From NCBI RefSeq assembly GCF_001956855.1, contig NZ_MTHD01000005.1, positions 309,622-373,621 of the forward strand: a stretch of 64,000 bases of DNA. The letters are read 5' to 3'. Origin of the DNA: Azonexus hydrophilus. GTDB lineage: Bacteria; Pseudomonadota; Gammaproteobacteria; Burkholderiales; Rhodocyclaceae. The translations under genes and the position numbers were made by a program. The first letter of the stretch is position 1; each line of letters begins with the position of its first letter. The notes below the pieces were generated by a model. The model searched no databases, was not told the origin of the DNA, and saw only the letters and a list, made by a program, of their open reading frames with translations. Positions 55,913 through 64,000 of the stretch are shown in pieces.

Positions 55913-56137
55913 ATGCACCGCTCACTGATCATTCTCGTCGCCGTCTTCACTTCCGCCTGCTCCCTGCTTGCCCCATCCTGGCATTGGGAAAAGGCCGGTG
56001 GTGATTACGATGCCGATGTCCGCGACTGCAAGACCGTCACCTTCAGCGATTCGAGTGGTGCCATGCCGACGACTGCTTCGGTGCGGCGCATGCATGCCTG
56101 CATGGAGGGGAAGGGCTGGCGGAAGGTGGCGGGGTAG
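55913..56137 (+). CDS. Small lipoprotein
   Basis: The 74-residue product has a lipoprotein signal (SLIILVAVFTSAC, Cys about 15) and a short Trp/Asp-rich mature part with two Cys (DYDADVRDCKTVTF and MHACMEGKGW), possibly forming a disulfide. Similar small lipoproteins are common and uncharacterised. It sits between the A+T-rich island and upp; codon use is normal again. Confidence 0.7.
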   Translation: MHRSLIILVAVFTSACSLLAPSWHWEKAGGDYDADVRDCKTVTFSDSSGAMPTTASVRRMHACMEGKGWRKVAG

Positions 56138-56308
56138 ATATTCACTTTCAGCGATACCGGATATCCCTTTTGCCTTGCGCACGCCTGCCTTGTGGCCGGT
56201 GATAATCCGCTTGTCGGGAATCCGGATGGAAATTGCGCCTGGTCAACTGCGTGGCAGCTCCGAATCGATTAACCTTCACCCTTTCTGCAAACGCACGCGA
56301 GGTAATTC

Positions 56309-56941
56309 ATGCCGGTGATCGAAGTCCGCCACCCCCTGGTCAAACACAAAATCGGATTGATGCGGGAAGGCGACATCAGTACCAAGAAATTCCGCGAGCT
56401 GACGGCCGAGCTGGCGCGCCTCCTGAGCTACGAGGCTTGTAGCGATTTCGAGCTGGAGCCTTGCCGGATTGCCGGCTGGTGCGGCGAGGTCGAGATCGAG
56501 CAGATCAAGGGCAAGAAGGTTACCGTGGTGCCTATCCTGCGCGCCGGCATCGGCATGCTGGATGGCGTGCTTGACCTGATTCCGAATGCCAAGGTCAGCG
56601 TTGTCGGCATTGCCCGCAATCATGAGACGCTGGTGCCGGAGCCGTATTTCGAGCGTTTTGTCGGCCAGCTCGACGAGCGTCTGGCGATCATCATCGATCC
56701 GATGCTGGCCACCGGCGGTTCGCTGATCGCCACCATCGACATGCTCAAGCGCAAGGGGTGCCAGCAGATCAAGGCGCTGGTGCTGGTTGCGGCGCCTGAA
56801 GGTATCGAGGCGGTGAGCCGGGCGCATCCCGAGGTGCAGGTTTACACGGCGGCGATCGACAGCCACCTGAACGAGCAGGGTTACATCATTCCCGGCCTTG
56901 GCGATGCCGGCGACAAAATTTTTGGAACGAAGGAAGCATGA
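56309..56941 (+). CDS. upp: Uracil phosphoribosyltransferase
   Basis: The 210-residue salvage enzyme makes UMP from uracil and PRPP. It shows [20 protein letters not shown], the PRPP loop [19 protein letters not shown] and the C-terminal uracil site [16 protein letters not shown]. Overlaps uraA by 4 bases, a usual salvage operon with the uracil importer. Confidence 0.97.
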   Translation: MPVIEVRHPLVKHKIGLMREGDISTKKFRELTAELARLLSYEACSDFELEPCRIAGWCGEVEIEQIKGKKVTVVPILRAGIGMLDGVLDLIPNAKVSVVGIARNHETLVPEPYFERFVGQLDERLAIIIDPMLATGGSLIATIDMLKRKGCQQIKALVLVAAPEGIEAVSRAHPEVQVYTAAIDSHLNEQGYIIPGLGDAGDKIFGTKEA

Positions 56942-58179
56942 ACACGACGCAAGATCCCGTCTGGCGCACGGCACTGTCCGGTGCGCAAATCCTTTTCGTG
57001 GCCTTTGGCGCGACCGTGCTGGTGCCGCTGCTGACCGGGCTGAATCCCAGCCTGGCCTTGCTTGGCGCCGGTGTCGGCACGCTGATCTTTCAGGTGTGTA
57101 CGAAGCGTCAGGTGCCGATCTATCTCGGCTCCAGCTTTGCCTTCATCGCGCCGGTGATCTACTCGGTGCAAACCTGGGGCATGAACGCGACGCTGGGCGC
57201 ACTGGCTGCCGCCAGCTTCTTCTATTACGTTGCTGCGGCGCTGGTCAAATGGCGCGGCGTCGGGCTGATCCACAAGCTGCTGCCGCCGGTCGTCATCGGC
57301 CCGGTGGTCATGGTCATCGGCCTTGGTCTGGCCCAGGTTGCCGTCAACATGGCGACCGGCAAGGCGGGCGATGCGCAGGTCGTGCCGTATGAGACGGCCA
57401 TTGCCATTGCCGCCATTTCCCTGCTGGCAACGATGTTGACCGCAATCCGCGCGCGCGGGCTGTTGAAGCTGGTGCCGATCCTGATCGGTGTCGCTGTCGG
57501 CTACATCGTTTCGTTGTTCGTCGGCATCGTCGATTTCACCAAGGTCAGCGAAGCGGCATGGATTGCCATGCCGGCCTTCGGTACGCCGGAATTCAACCTG
57601 GCGGCGATCCTGTTCATGATCCCGGTGGCGATTGCGCCGATTGTCGAACACGTCGGCGGCGTGCTGGCCATCGGTTCGGTGGCCGGCAAGGATTACACCG
57701 AAAGCCCCGGCCTGCATCGCACGCTGCTTGGCGACGGGCTGGCGGTCAATGTCGTCGGCCTGTTCGGCGGCCCGCCGGTGACGACCTATGGCGAGGTGAC
57801 TGGCGCGGTGATGCTGACCAAGAACTACAACCCGGTGGTGATGACCTGGGCGGCCGGCTTCGCCATCCTGATGGCTTTCGTCGGCAAGTTCGGCGCGTTG
57901 CTGCAGACCATCCCGATGCCGGTGATGGGCGGCATCATGGTGCTGCTGTTCGGCTCGATCGCCGGCATCGGCCTGAAGACGCTGCTCGACGCCAAGGTGA
58001 ACCTGACCAGTGCGCGCAATCTGTGCATCGTCTCGGTGACGCTGGTCACCGGCATCGGCGGTCTTGGCGTCAACATCGGCAGCTTCTCGCTGCAGGGCAT
58101 CAGCCTGTGCGGCGTGCTGGCGGTGCTGCTCAACCTGCTGCTGCCGGCCGAGTCGGTGGAGTCAGACGCGGCGCATTGA
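56938..58179 (+). CDS. uraA: Uracil permease (NCS2 family)
   Basis: The 413-residue transporter has about 14 membrane segments and NCS2 motifs: [38 protein letters not shown] with the conserved Glu, [15 protein letters not shown] [21 protein letters not shown], and [19 protein letters not shown]. Starts in an ATGA overlap with upp. A truncated copy of the GGTCGACC palindrome follows its stop. Confidence 0.95.
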   Translation: MNTTQDPVWRTALSGAQILFVAFGATVLVPLLTGLNPSLALLGAGVGTLIFQVCTKRQVPIYLGSSFAFIAPVIYSVQTWGMNATLGALAAASFFYYVAAALVKWRGVGLIHKLLPPVVIGPVVMVIGLGLAQVAVNMATGKAGDAQVVPYETAIAIAAISLLATMLTAIRARGLLKLVPILIGVAVGYIVSLFVGIVDFTKVSEAAWIAMPAFGTPEFNLAAILFMIPVAIAPIVEHVGGVLAIGSVAGKDYTESPGLHRTLLGDGLAVNVVGLFGGPPVTTYGEVTGAVMLTKNYNPVVMTWAAGFAILMAFVGKFGALLQTIPMPVMGGIMVLLFGSIAGIGLKTLLDAKVNLTSARNLCIVSVTLVTGIGGLGVNIGSFSLQGISLCGVLAVLLNLLLPAESVESDAAH

Positions 58180-58186
58180 TCTGCTG

Positions 58187-58196
58187 CGGTCGACCG
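58187..58196. repeat. CGGTCGACCG palindrome (copy 5)
   Basis: In the 32-base gap between uraA and the HD gene, followed by GGGTTTTT; could act as a weak terminator for uraA. Confidence 0.55.
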
Positions 58197-58211
58197 GGGT
58201 TTTTCGCGTTT

Positions 58212-58862
58212 TCATTCGCCGGCCCCGGCCGAAACATTCCATTCCGCCAGGAAGCGCTGTACGAACTCTTCCATGTAACGGTGCCGGGGTTCGGCCAGCG
58301 CGCGGCCGGTGGGGGTGTTCATGCGGTCTTTCAGGAGCAGCAGCTTTTCGTGGAAGTGGTTCAGGCTGGCGCCTTTCGAGGCCTTGTACGCGGCGGCGCT
58401 CTGGTGCAGCACCGGCGCTTCGTCCGGGTCGTGCATGAGCCGGCCGGCGTGGCCGCCATAGGCGAAGCAGCGGGCGATGCCGATGGCGTCGAGCCGGTCG
58501 GCATCCTGCACGCAGCGGCCTTCGAGTGTGCGCATGGCGGTGACGACGCCAGCGCCTTTGTAGGAAATGGTCGCCACGATGTCGACGACAGCAGCGATGA
58601 TTTCCGGCGCGGCGCCCTCGCTTCTGAGCAGGCGCTCGGCTTCACGCGGGCCGATGCTGTCGTCGCCGTCGTGGAATTTCCAGTCGGCGATGTCGTGCAC
58701 CAGTGCGCCGAGTTCGGCGATTTCGCGGTTGGCGCCTTCGGCGCTGGCGATCTGCCGGGCGAGTTGCCAGACCCGATGGATGTGATGCCAGTCGTGGCCG
58801 GAACTTTCGCTGAGAAATCGGGCCTTGATATGGGCGGCGACGCGGTCGACCAGTGTCTGCAT
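58212..58862 (-). CDS. HD-domain phosphohydrolase
   Basis: The 216-residue protein has HD-domain metal motifs: GHDWHHIHRVWQLA, LGALVHDIADWKF (the HD pair), and DADRLDAIGIARCFAYGG, as in the YedJ/YpgQ group. Such enzymes hydrolyse nucleotide phosphates or related esters. ATG 58862 fits the family N-terminus (MQTLVDRVAAHIKARF); the frame is open upstream without homology. Divergent from the MFS gene, with 100 bases between. Confidence 0.9.
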   Translation of the reverse strand: MQTLVDRVAAHIKARFLSESSGHDWHHIHRVWQLARQIASAEGANREIAELGALVHDIADWKFHDGDDSIGPREAERLLRSEGAAPEIIAAVVDIVATISYKGAGVVTAMRTLEGRCVQDADRLDAIGIARCFAYGGHAGRLMHDPDEAPVLHQSAAAYKASKGASLNHFHEKLLLLKDRMNTPTGRALAEPRHRYMEEFVQRFLAEWNVSAGAGE

Positions 58863-58962
58863 GGATTTTCCTGATGGGAGCGATTCTGGAGTCGCGAAGT
58901 GTACCGACAGTCGCGCCGGGCGCGTATCCTTGTCGCCCGCATCTGCAGATGATTCATCCTTC

Positions 58963-60174
58963 ATGACCACCGAGCTTTCCCCGCGCGTAGAACGTTTCTT
59001 CCTGTTGACCCTGGCCGGCATCCAGTTCAGCCACGTCCTCGATTTCATGATCATGATGCCGCTCGGCCCGATCCTGATGACCGCTTTCGGCATCGATACG
59101 CACGAGTTCGGTTTGCTGGTGGCGTCCTACAGTTTCAGTGCGGCGGCTTCCGGCGTGCTGGCGGCGACCTTCGTCGATCGCTTCGAGCGCAAGCGGCTGT
59201 TGCTGGTAGTCGTGGCGTTGTTCGCGCTGGCGACGCTGGCCTGTGCGCTGGCCCCGGGATATTCGACGCTGTTGCTGGCGCGGGGGATGGCTGGCGTGTT
59301 CGGCGGGGTGATGGGGGCGTTGATCCACACCATGATCGGCGATGCGATTCCGTTCTCGCGCCGGGCGCGGGCCAGTGGCATCGTGGCCAGCGCCTTTTCG
59401 CTGTCGACCATTGCCGGCGTGCCGCTGTCGCTGTGGCTGGCCAATCACCTGGGCTGGCGCGCGCCGTTCGGCTTGATCGCACTGCTCGGCGTCGTCTTCA
59501 TGCTGGTCGGCCTGCGTTTCCTGCCGGAACTGCGGCATCACCTCGGTGAGGAAAAGCGCGCGCATCTGCTGTCCGATACCTTCAGTGTGCTTGCCGACGG
59601 CAACCACCTGCGCGCTTTGCTGTTTTCCGCGCTGATCATCTTTTCCGGCTTCACGGTGATTCCGTACATCACCATTTACGCGGTGAGCAACGTTGGCATC
59701 GCCCAGACGGACATTCCCATCGTCTACCTGGTCGGCGGCTTCGCCACCTTCATCAGCGCCCGGCTGATCGGGCGCTGGGCCGATCGTCACGGCAAGGTCG
59801 AGATCTATCGCCGGGTCGGCCTGCTGGCGATGGTGCCGCTGCTGGTGCTGACGCATGTCGGCGTGCTGCCGCTGTGGGGCTGGCTGATCTGTTCGACCAG
59901 CTTCTTCGTGCTGCTGTCAGGGCGGATGATCCCGGCGATGGCGATCATCGCGTCAGCGGCTCAGCCGAAACTGCGCGGCACCTTCATGTCGCTCAACGGC
60001 ACCATGCAGTCGCTGGCGATGGGGCTGGCGACGACGCTGGCCGGCTTCCTGGTCAACATGGACGACAGTGGCCGCATGGTCGGCTATCCGCTGGTTGGCT
60101 ACGTTGCCGTGGTTGCCAACCTGGCGGCGATCTGGTGCGCCTCGCGCATCGTCATGCACGGCCGTAACGCCTGA
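58963..60174 (+). CDS. MFS transporter, putative drug or metabolite efflux
   Basis: The 403-residue protein has 12 predicted helices and MFS motifs: DFMIMMPLGPILMTAF at helix 1, the loop motif FVDRFERKRLLL between helices 2 and 3, and FSRRARASGIVASAFSLSTIAG. It belongs to the AraJ/CynX-like DHA1 group. Substrate not predictable. ATG 58963 is the first with family match. 15 bases separate it from nudC. Confidence 0.88.
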   Translation: MTTELSPRVERFFLLTLAGIQFSHVLDFMIMMPLGPILMTAFGIDTHEFGLLVASYSFSAAASGVLAATFVDRFERKRLLLVVVALFALATLACALAPGYSTLLLARGMAGVFGGVMGALIHTMIGDAIPFSRRARASGIVASAFSLSTIAGVPLSLWLANHLGWRAPFGLIALLGVVFMLVGLRFLPELRHHLGEEKRAHLLSDTFSVLADGNHLRALLFSALIIFSGFTVIPYITIYAVSNVGIAQTDIPIVYLVGGFATFISARLIGRWADRHGKVEIYRRVGLLAMVPLLVLTHVGVLPLWGWLICSTSFFVLLSGRMIPAMAIIASAAQPKLRGTFMSLNGTMQSLAMGLATTLAGFLVNMDDSGRMVGYPLVGYVAVVANLAAIWCASRIVMHGRNA

Positions 60175-60189
60175 TTTTCCGGAGCCATC

Positions 60190-60948
60190 ATGGACAAGAC
60201 GACTTACTGGATATTGCGTTGCGAGCATCGCTTGCTGTTCCTGACCGATGGCGCACAGTTCCCGGTGGGCCATGCTGCCGATTTCGGCAATCCGGAGCGG
60301 GCGCTGATTGTCAGCGAATCCGCGGATTGTCGGCATGTTGCGGTCGACGTCGCAGAATTCCCGAAAATGCCCGGCGCCGAAGCGGTTTCCGTGCGCGCTA
60401 TCTTCACGCTGGCCGGTCCGGAAGTTTTCGCGCTCGCCGGTCGGGCGACGCAACTGCTCGACTGGCAGGCCAATCACCGCTACTGCGGCAGGTGCGGTAC
60501 GCCGACGGTGATCAAGCCGGACGAGCCGGCGATGCACTGTCCGGCCTGCGGTCTGCTCGCTTATCCGCGCCTGTCGCCGGCGGTGATGGTGTTGGTGCGC
60601 GATGGTGAAAAACTACTGCTGGCGCGCAGTCCGCATTTCAAGCCGGGCGTTTACAGTGCGCTGGCCGGGTTCGTCGAGCCGGGCGAAACGCTGGAGGAAT
60701 GCGCCGTTCGCGAAGTGCGCGAGGAGGTCGGCATCGAGATCGCCAACCTGCGTTATTTCGCCAGCCAGCCGTGGCCGTTTCCCAATTCGCTGATGATCGC
60801 GTTCTTCGCCGACTACGCCGGCGGCACGATCACGCCGGAACCCGGCGAAATCGAGGACGCCGGCTGGTTCCTGCCCGATGCGCTGCCGCTGCTGCCCGAC
60901 CCGGTCAGCATTTCGCGGCGGCTGATCGACGCGGCCCTTGCTGATTGA
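60190..60948 (+). CDS. nudC: NAD(H) pyrophosphatase
   Basis: The 252-residue Nudix enzyme hydrolyses NADH to NMNH and AMP and can decap NAD-RNA. It has a zinc-ribbon (YCGRCGTPT and HCPACGLLAYPR), the Nudix box (GFVEPGETLEECAVREVREEVG) and the family signature SQPWPFPNSLM. GGAG lies before ATG 60190. Second gene after the MFS transporter. Confidence 0.95.
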   Translation: MDKTTYWILRCEHRLLFLTDGAQFPVGHAADFGNPERALIVSESADCRHVAVDVAEFPKMPGAEAVSVRAIFTLAGPEVFALAGRATQLLDWQANHRYCGRCGTPTVIKPDEPAMHCPACGLLAYPRLSPAVMVLVRDGEKLLLARSPHFKPGVYSALAGFVEPGETLEECAVREVREEVGIEIANLRYFASQPWPFPNSLMIAFFADYAGGTITPEPGEIEDAGWFLPDALPLLPDPVSISRRLIDAALAD

Positions 60949-60959
60949 TGCGATATCGC

Positions 60960-61029
60960 TGTCACTGCGAGTGCAGCGAAGCAATCCAGAACCCCTGGAT
61001 CGCCACGTCGCTTCGCTCCTCGCGATGAC
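60960..61029. repeat. Dispersed repeat, copy d (inverted pair)
   Basis: TGTCACTGCGAGTGCAGCGAAG with CAATCCAG, followed by inverted CTGGATCGCCACG...CGCTCCTCGCGATGAC. It lies between convergent nudC and the LysR gene. Confidence 0.75.
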
Positions 61030-61033
61030 TTCC

Positions 61034-62032
61034 TTAACCCGCCTCGTCGTCGCGGTGCGTGCGCATCGTGGCGAAGCATTCCTGCCAGTAATCCAGGCAG
61101 GCGCGAACCTTGGGCAGGCGATGGCGTTCCTGAAGCATCACCGCGTACACGGGGATGCGTTCGCGGTCGGTGTAGTCGGCTAGCACCTGGCGCAGTTGGC
61201 CGCGGCGGACCAGCGGCGATACCAATAACTCGTTGAGGCGGGCGATGCCGATGCCTTCGAGCGCCAGCGCGAGCACGATCGAGGTACTGTCGGCGCGGGT
61301 GTGGCCCTTGACCAGCAGGGTATCGGTCCGGTCGCTGCGGGCCAGTCGTTTGTCCTTGCCGGCGGATTGCCAGACGGCAGCGATGCTGTTCCATTCGCTA
61401 GTGTCCAGCGTCGATTTCCTGAACGGCCAGCGGTTCAGCGACTGGCTGGCGCTGTTGGCAATCAGCCGGTGCTGCGCCAGATCGGCCGGGGTCGCCGGTG
61501 CGCCGAACTTGTCCAGGTAGGCGGGGGCGGCGTAGAGGCTGCGGCCGTGTTCGCCAATTTTCCGGATGACCAGGCTTTCGGCGTTGTCGACCCCGGCGCG
61601 GATGGCGATGTCGATGCCGTCGCGGGCCAGGTCGGAAACGCGGTCGTCGGCCAGGATGTCGATCTGCAACGCCGGATGGCGCGCATACAGACCGGGCAGG
61701 CTGGGGACGATGACCATCTGGGCGAGAATCGGGCTGATGCAGATGCGGACCAGTCCGCTTGGCCCGGCCAGCTTGCCGCTGAGTTCGCTGTCCATTTCGG
61801 CGGCAATGTCGAGCATGCGCCGCGCATGGGCGAGGAAGGTATCGCCTTCATCGGTCAGCGACAGGCCGTGCGTGCTGCGATGCAGCAGGCGGACGCCGAG
61901 TGCCGATTCCATGCGGGCGATGGCCCGCGATACCTGGCTGACCGGTTCGTTGCGTTCGCGTGCCGCAGCGGACAGCGTGCCAAGTTCGGCAACGCGGACA
62001 AAAAGGGCGGCATCGGTCAGGTTGAGTTGCAT
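61034..62032 (-). CDS. LysR family transcriptional regulator
   Basis: The 332-residue protein has an N-terminal helix-turn-helix (LFVRVAELGTLSAAARERNE, then VSRAIARMESALGVRLLHR) and a LysR substrate-binding domain of the type seen in the CrgA/DsdC-like group (GLVRICISPILAQMVIVPSL). ATG 62032 fits the family. It is divergent from a small gene at 62158, which may be its target. Target ligand unknown. Confidence 0.9.
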   Translation of the reverse strand: MQLNLTDAALFVRVAELGTLSAAARERNEPVSQVSRAIARMESALGVRLLHRSTHGLSLTDEGDTFLAHARRMLDIAAEMDSELSGKLAGPSGLVRICISPILAQMVIVPSLPGLYARHPALQIDILADDRVSDLARDGIDIAIRAGVDNAESLVIRKIGEHGRSLYAAPAYLDKFGAPATPADLAQHRLIANSASQSLNRWPFRKSTLDTSEWNSIAAVWQSAGKDKRLARSDRTDTLLVKGHTRADSTSIVLALALEGIGIARLNELLVSPLVRRGQLRQVLADYTDRERIPVYAVMLQERHRLPKVRACLDYWQECFATMRTHRDDEAG

Positions 62033-62157
62033 GCCGGGCAGTATGAACGGGATTTTCTGGTTTTGCAAAAACTGCAACAGCAATCTGCATTCGTGACGGT
62101 TTCCGATAGTCGGTCGTAGCAATAAAGTACGAACCGTCACTTACGAAGGAGATTGCC

Positions 62158-62415
62158 ATGAGCCAGATCACCCGTCCGGGAGCGCAGCCCGCAACAGCGC
62201 ACGATGCAGGGCAGATCGGTCGCTGCCACGCGCAGGCGGTAATCCGGGCCGAGGCAATGCGGCGTGCGGAAATTCTGGCGGTGCAGGACCGGCTCATCGC
62301 GGTCATTGCCCGTCCGTTCGCCCGCTTGTTTGCCGGTCAGACGACACGCCCGCCAGGCCGTGCTTACTCGGCCTTCATGAAGTCCGGCAGCGGAACCGGC
62401 GCCGGGGCCGCCTGA
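62158..62415 (+). CDS. Small basic hypothetical protein divergent from LysR
   Basis: The 85-residue product has no signal peptide; its central part AVIRAEAMRRAEILAVQDRL forms an amphipathic helix like the RSP_7527-type small proteins of proteobacteria. AAGGAG precedes ATG 62158 at good spacing, supporting expression. The last 17 codons overlap the convergent M48 peptidase gene. Function unknown; possible target of the LysR regulator. Confidence 0.6.
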   Translation: MSQITRPGAQPATAHDAGQIGRCHAQAVIRAEAMRRAEILAVQDRLIAVIARPFARLFAGQTTRPPGRAYSAFMKSGSGTGAGAA

Positions 62416-63206
62416 GGCGAGTGCCGTTGCGCGAAATCGCGGATGCGCTTGATGCGTTCCTCGTGCCCGGGGTGAGTGTTGAACAGCGCCGGAGTCTGCA
62501 GCATCGGCTCCTGGCGGCTGATGTGCTCGAAGAAGGCGGCAGCATCGCCGACATGTCCGTAGCTGCGCAGCATGGCCTGCAGCGCATCGGCGTCGGCTTC
62601 TTCTTCCTGGTTGCGGCTGAACGACAGGATGGGCAGCATGCCGACGCCGGTCAGCCACTGCTGCATCGCGCCGTCGCCGATGCCGGCGAGACTGGATAGC
62701 GCAAGCACGACGGCGAAGCCACGGCCGGTGGCGACGATGGGGTGGCGGTGGCGGATGTGGGCGATTTCGTGGGCCATGACCATGGCCAGTGCGTTTTCGC
62801 TGGGCAGTGTGTCGATCAGCCCCTGGAAGACGACGATGTGACCGCCCAGCGTGGCCAGCGCATTGACCGTGTCCGCCGGGGAGTAGTGGACGGTCAGCGT
62901 CATTTCCGGCGGTAGTTCCATCGCCTTGGCCAGGCGTTCAGCCAGTTGCTGCAGGTATTGCTGGCGCTGTTGGTGCAGCGGTTTGGCCGGTGCGTCCGGC
63001 AGCCAGCGGCCGAGGCTGCTGGCCAGGGCGCGCTCCTGGGCAAACGGAACGTGGCGGGCCAGTTGCCCGGCGAGCAGCGACAGGGCCAGCACGGCAAGCA
63101 GAATCAGCGCGCTGATGCCGCCAACGAGCAGCGCGAAATCCTTGAGCGGATGCGTCGGGCTGACGTTGATGCCTTCCGGAATCTCCGGGTTTTCGTACTC
63201 GGCCAT
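62364..63206 (-). CDS. M48 family metallopeptidase
   Basis: The 280-residue protease has one N-terminal transmembrane helix (ALLVGGISALILLAVLALSLL, about 25-47) and the zinc motif MAHEIAHIRHRHP with downstream Glu in EEEADADALQAM. It resembles Oma1/HtpX-like membrane proteases that clear damaged proteins. Last gene of the ybjQ-ybjQ-M48 unit, 3 bases after the preceding stop. Confidence 0.92.
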   Translation of the reverse strand: MAEYENPEIPEGINVSPTHPLKDFALLVGGISALILLAVLALSLLAGQLARHVPFAQERALASSLGRWLPDAPAKPLHQQRQQYLQQLAERLAKAMELPPEMTLTVHYSPADTVNALATLGGHIVVFQGLIDTLPSENALAMVMAHEIAHIRHRHPIVATGRGFAVVLALSSLAGIGDGAMQQWLTGVGMLPILSFSRNQEEEADADALQAMLRSYGHVGDAAAFFEHISRQEPMLQTPALFNTHPGHEERIKRIRDFAQRHSPQAAPAPVPLPDFMKAE

Positions 63207-63209
63207 GAC

Positions 63210-63656
63210 TCAGCGGCGTTGCCTGACAGCAGTGCCGTAAGCGACGACCTCGACGGCGCCGATGCTTTGCGCAGCGCCCTTGTAGATCGATGCCGTTTCC
63301 AGGCGGATATTCCAGACCGCTGTTGCGCCTTTGCGCCGGGCAGCGTCCTTCATGCGCAGGATGGCTTCGCGGCGGGCGCGTTCGAGCAGGGATTCGTAGG
63401 AACTGACACGACCGCCGATGAGATTGCGCAGATTGGCGACGAAACGCTTGAAGAAGTCGACCGAGATGACGACATTGCCGCTGACCAGCGTGCCTTCGAG
63501 CTGATCCTCGTCCGGAATGCGGCGCTCGGAAAAGACCAGGATGTCGCGCAGGGTTTTCTCGCGTTCGATGATTGATTTGAAATGCCGTTTTTCGGCGCGT
63601 TGTCCGAAGACATAGCCGAGCAGCAGCAGGACCAGGAAAATTATCAGGTCGTACAT
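63210..63656 (-). CDS. Membrane-anchored YbjQ/UPF0145 family protein
   Basis: The 148-residue product has one N-terminal transmembrane helix (LIIFLVLLLLGYVFG) and a YbjQ-like domain (ESLLERARREAILRMKDAARRKGATAVWN, ending VAYGTAVRQRR). YbjQ proteins form pentamers and are called heavy-metal-binding domains, but their role is not known. ATG 63656 lies 4 bases after the upstream ybjQ stop. Confidence 0.85.
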   Translation of the reverse strand: MYDLIIFLVLLLLGYVFGQRAEKRHFKSIIEREKTLRDILVFSERRIPDEDQLEGTLVSGNVVISVDFFKRFVANLRNLIGGRVSSYESLLERARREAILRMKDAARRKGATAVWNIRLETASIYKGAAQSIGAVEVVAYGTAVRQRR

Positions 63657-63660
63657 GCTG

Positions 63661-63975
63661 TCATTCCACGACGACTGCGGTGCCGTAGGCGAACAGTTCG
63701 GCAGCGCCAGCAGCGACCGAGGAAGTCGAGAAGCGGACGTTGACCACGGCATTGGCGCCGATGGCCTTCGCCTGGTCAAGCATCCGCTGTGTGGCTTCCT
63801 CGCGTGATTCGGTCAGCAATTCGGTGTAGCCCTTGAGTTCGCCGCCGAAGATGTTCTTCAGGCCGGCCATGATGTCGCGCCCGGCATGCTTGGAACGGAC
63901 GGTATTGCCACTGACCATGCCGAGGTGTTTGACGATGGTTTTGCCGGGGACGGTTTCGATATTGGTGACGATCAT
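63661..63975 (-). CDS. YbjQ family protein (UPF0145)
   Basis: The 104-residue protein matches YbjQ across its length: VTNIETVPGKTIVKHLGMVSG, SKHAGRDIMAGLKNIFGGEL, GANAVVNVRFSTS and FAYGTAVVVE. ATG 63975 is 26 bases from the window end, with GGAAATT before it. First gene seen of the ybjQ-ybjQ-M48 peptidase unit; more genes may lie upstream. Confidence 0.92.
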   Translation of the reverse strand: MIVTNIETVPGKTIVKHLGMVSGNTVRSKHAGRDIMAGLKNIFGGELKGYTELLTESREEATQRMLDQAKAIGANAVVNVRFSTSSVAAGAAELFAYGTAVVVE

Positions 63976-64000
63976 TGCGAAATTTCCTGAACGGGTGGGT

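Noticed and set aside
1..64000. tRNA, rRNA or CRISPR
   Set aside because: I saw no cloverleaf-type TTCGA arm with matching acceptor stems, no rRNA-like sequence and no regular direct repeats; a covariance-model scan would settle tRNAs.

Overview
This is a GC-rich stretch of bacterial chromosome. The gene content fits a betaproteobacterium of the Rhodocyclales type (Dechloromonas/Azonexus-like): NnrS, FIST-domain and YfiR-linked sensor kinases, an sdhCDABE-gltA-sucAB-lpd run, an MnmC fusion and a VgrG island. The taxon is inferred from recalled protein families, not from a database search. Almost all genes are typical core genes with strong G/C third-position bias. I saw no rRNA, tRNA, CRISPR array, insertion sequence or integrase.

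Layout. 1-268: 5' part of psd. 417-2625: FIST sensor gene overlapping a histidine kinase. 2591-8103: rlmF, an AAA+ ATPase gene broken by an in-frame amber codon, nnrS, and a nitronate-monooxygenase-like flavoprotein. 8187-10405: outer-membrane porin plus a small phosphate-binding-protein-like partner, then a CBS protein. 10399-13202 (minus): mdh, a terminator, a CitE-like lyase and truC. 13381-24864: a GntR regulator with a perfect palindromic operator, then sdhCDAB, sdhE, gltA, sucA, sucB and lpdA, which with mdh form a TCA-cycle block. 24960-31795: zapE, a secretin-like protein, and a tightly overlapped TonB-dependent receptor / YfiR / hybrid-kinase operon. 31854-37175 (minus): metY-like sulfhydrylase, then lysS / hypothetical / mnmC. 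37411-43430: a type VI secretion island with VgrG carrying a C-terminal adaptor-like extension, a large unassigned cargo protein, and a convergent sulfatase-modifying-factor-like lipoprotein lacking the catalytic cysteine motif. 43617-50635: Gate-domain membrane protein, cupin, prfB with its programmed frameshift, a chemoreceptor without a periplasmic domain plus a NIT-like partner, and a PAS-GGDEF-EAL protein. 50709-54580 (minus): cold-shock/excalibur fusion, DUF805, recJ, RpfE-like protein. About 54840-55810: an A+T-rich island with a GIY-YIG protein and a HEPN-like protein. 55913-64000: small lipoprotein, upp-uraA, HD phosphohydrolase, MFS transporter, nudC, LysR regulator, and a ybjQ-ybjQ-M48 peptidase operon.

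The most interesting signals are: (1) the 8-mer GACCGCAA/TTGCGGTC, strongly over-represented, which forms the perfect palindrome TTGCGGTCGACCGCAA in intergenic sites and is nested once inside a terminator; (2) the VgrG-cargo-lipoprotein island, the best candidate for an undescribed system; (3) the receptor-YfiR-kinase operon; (4) the A+T-rich GIY-YIG/HEPN-like pair; (5) the amber-interrupted ATPase.
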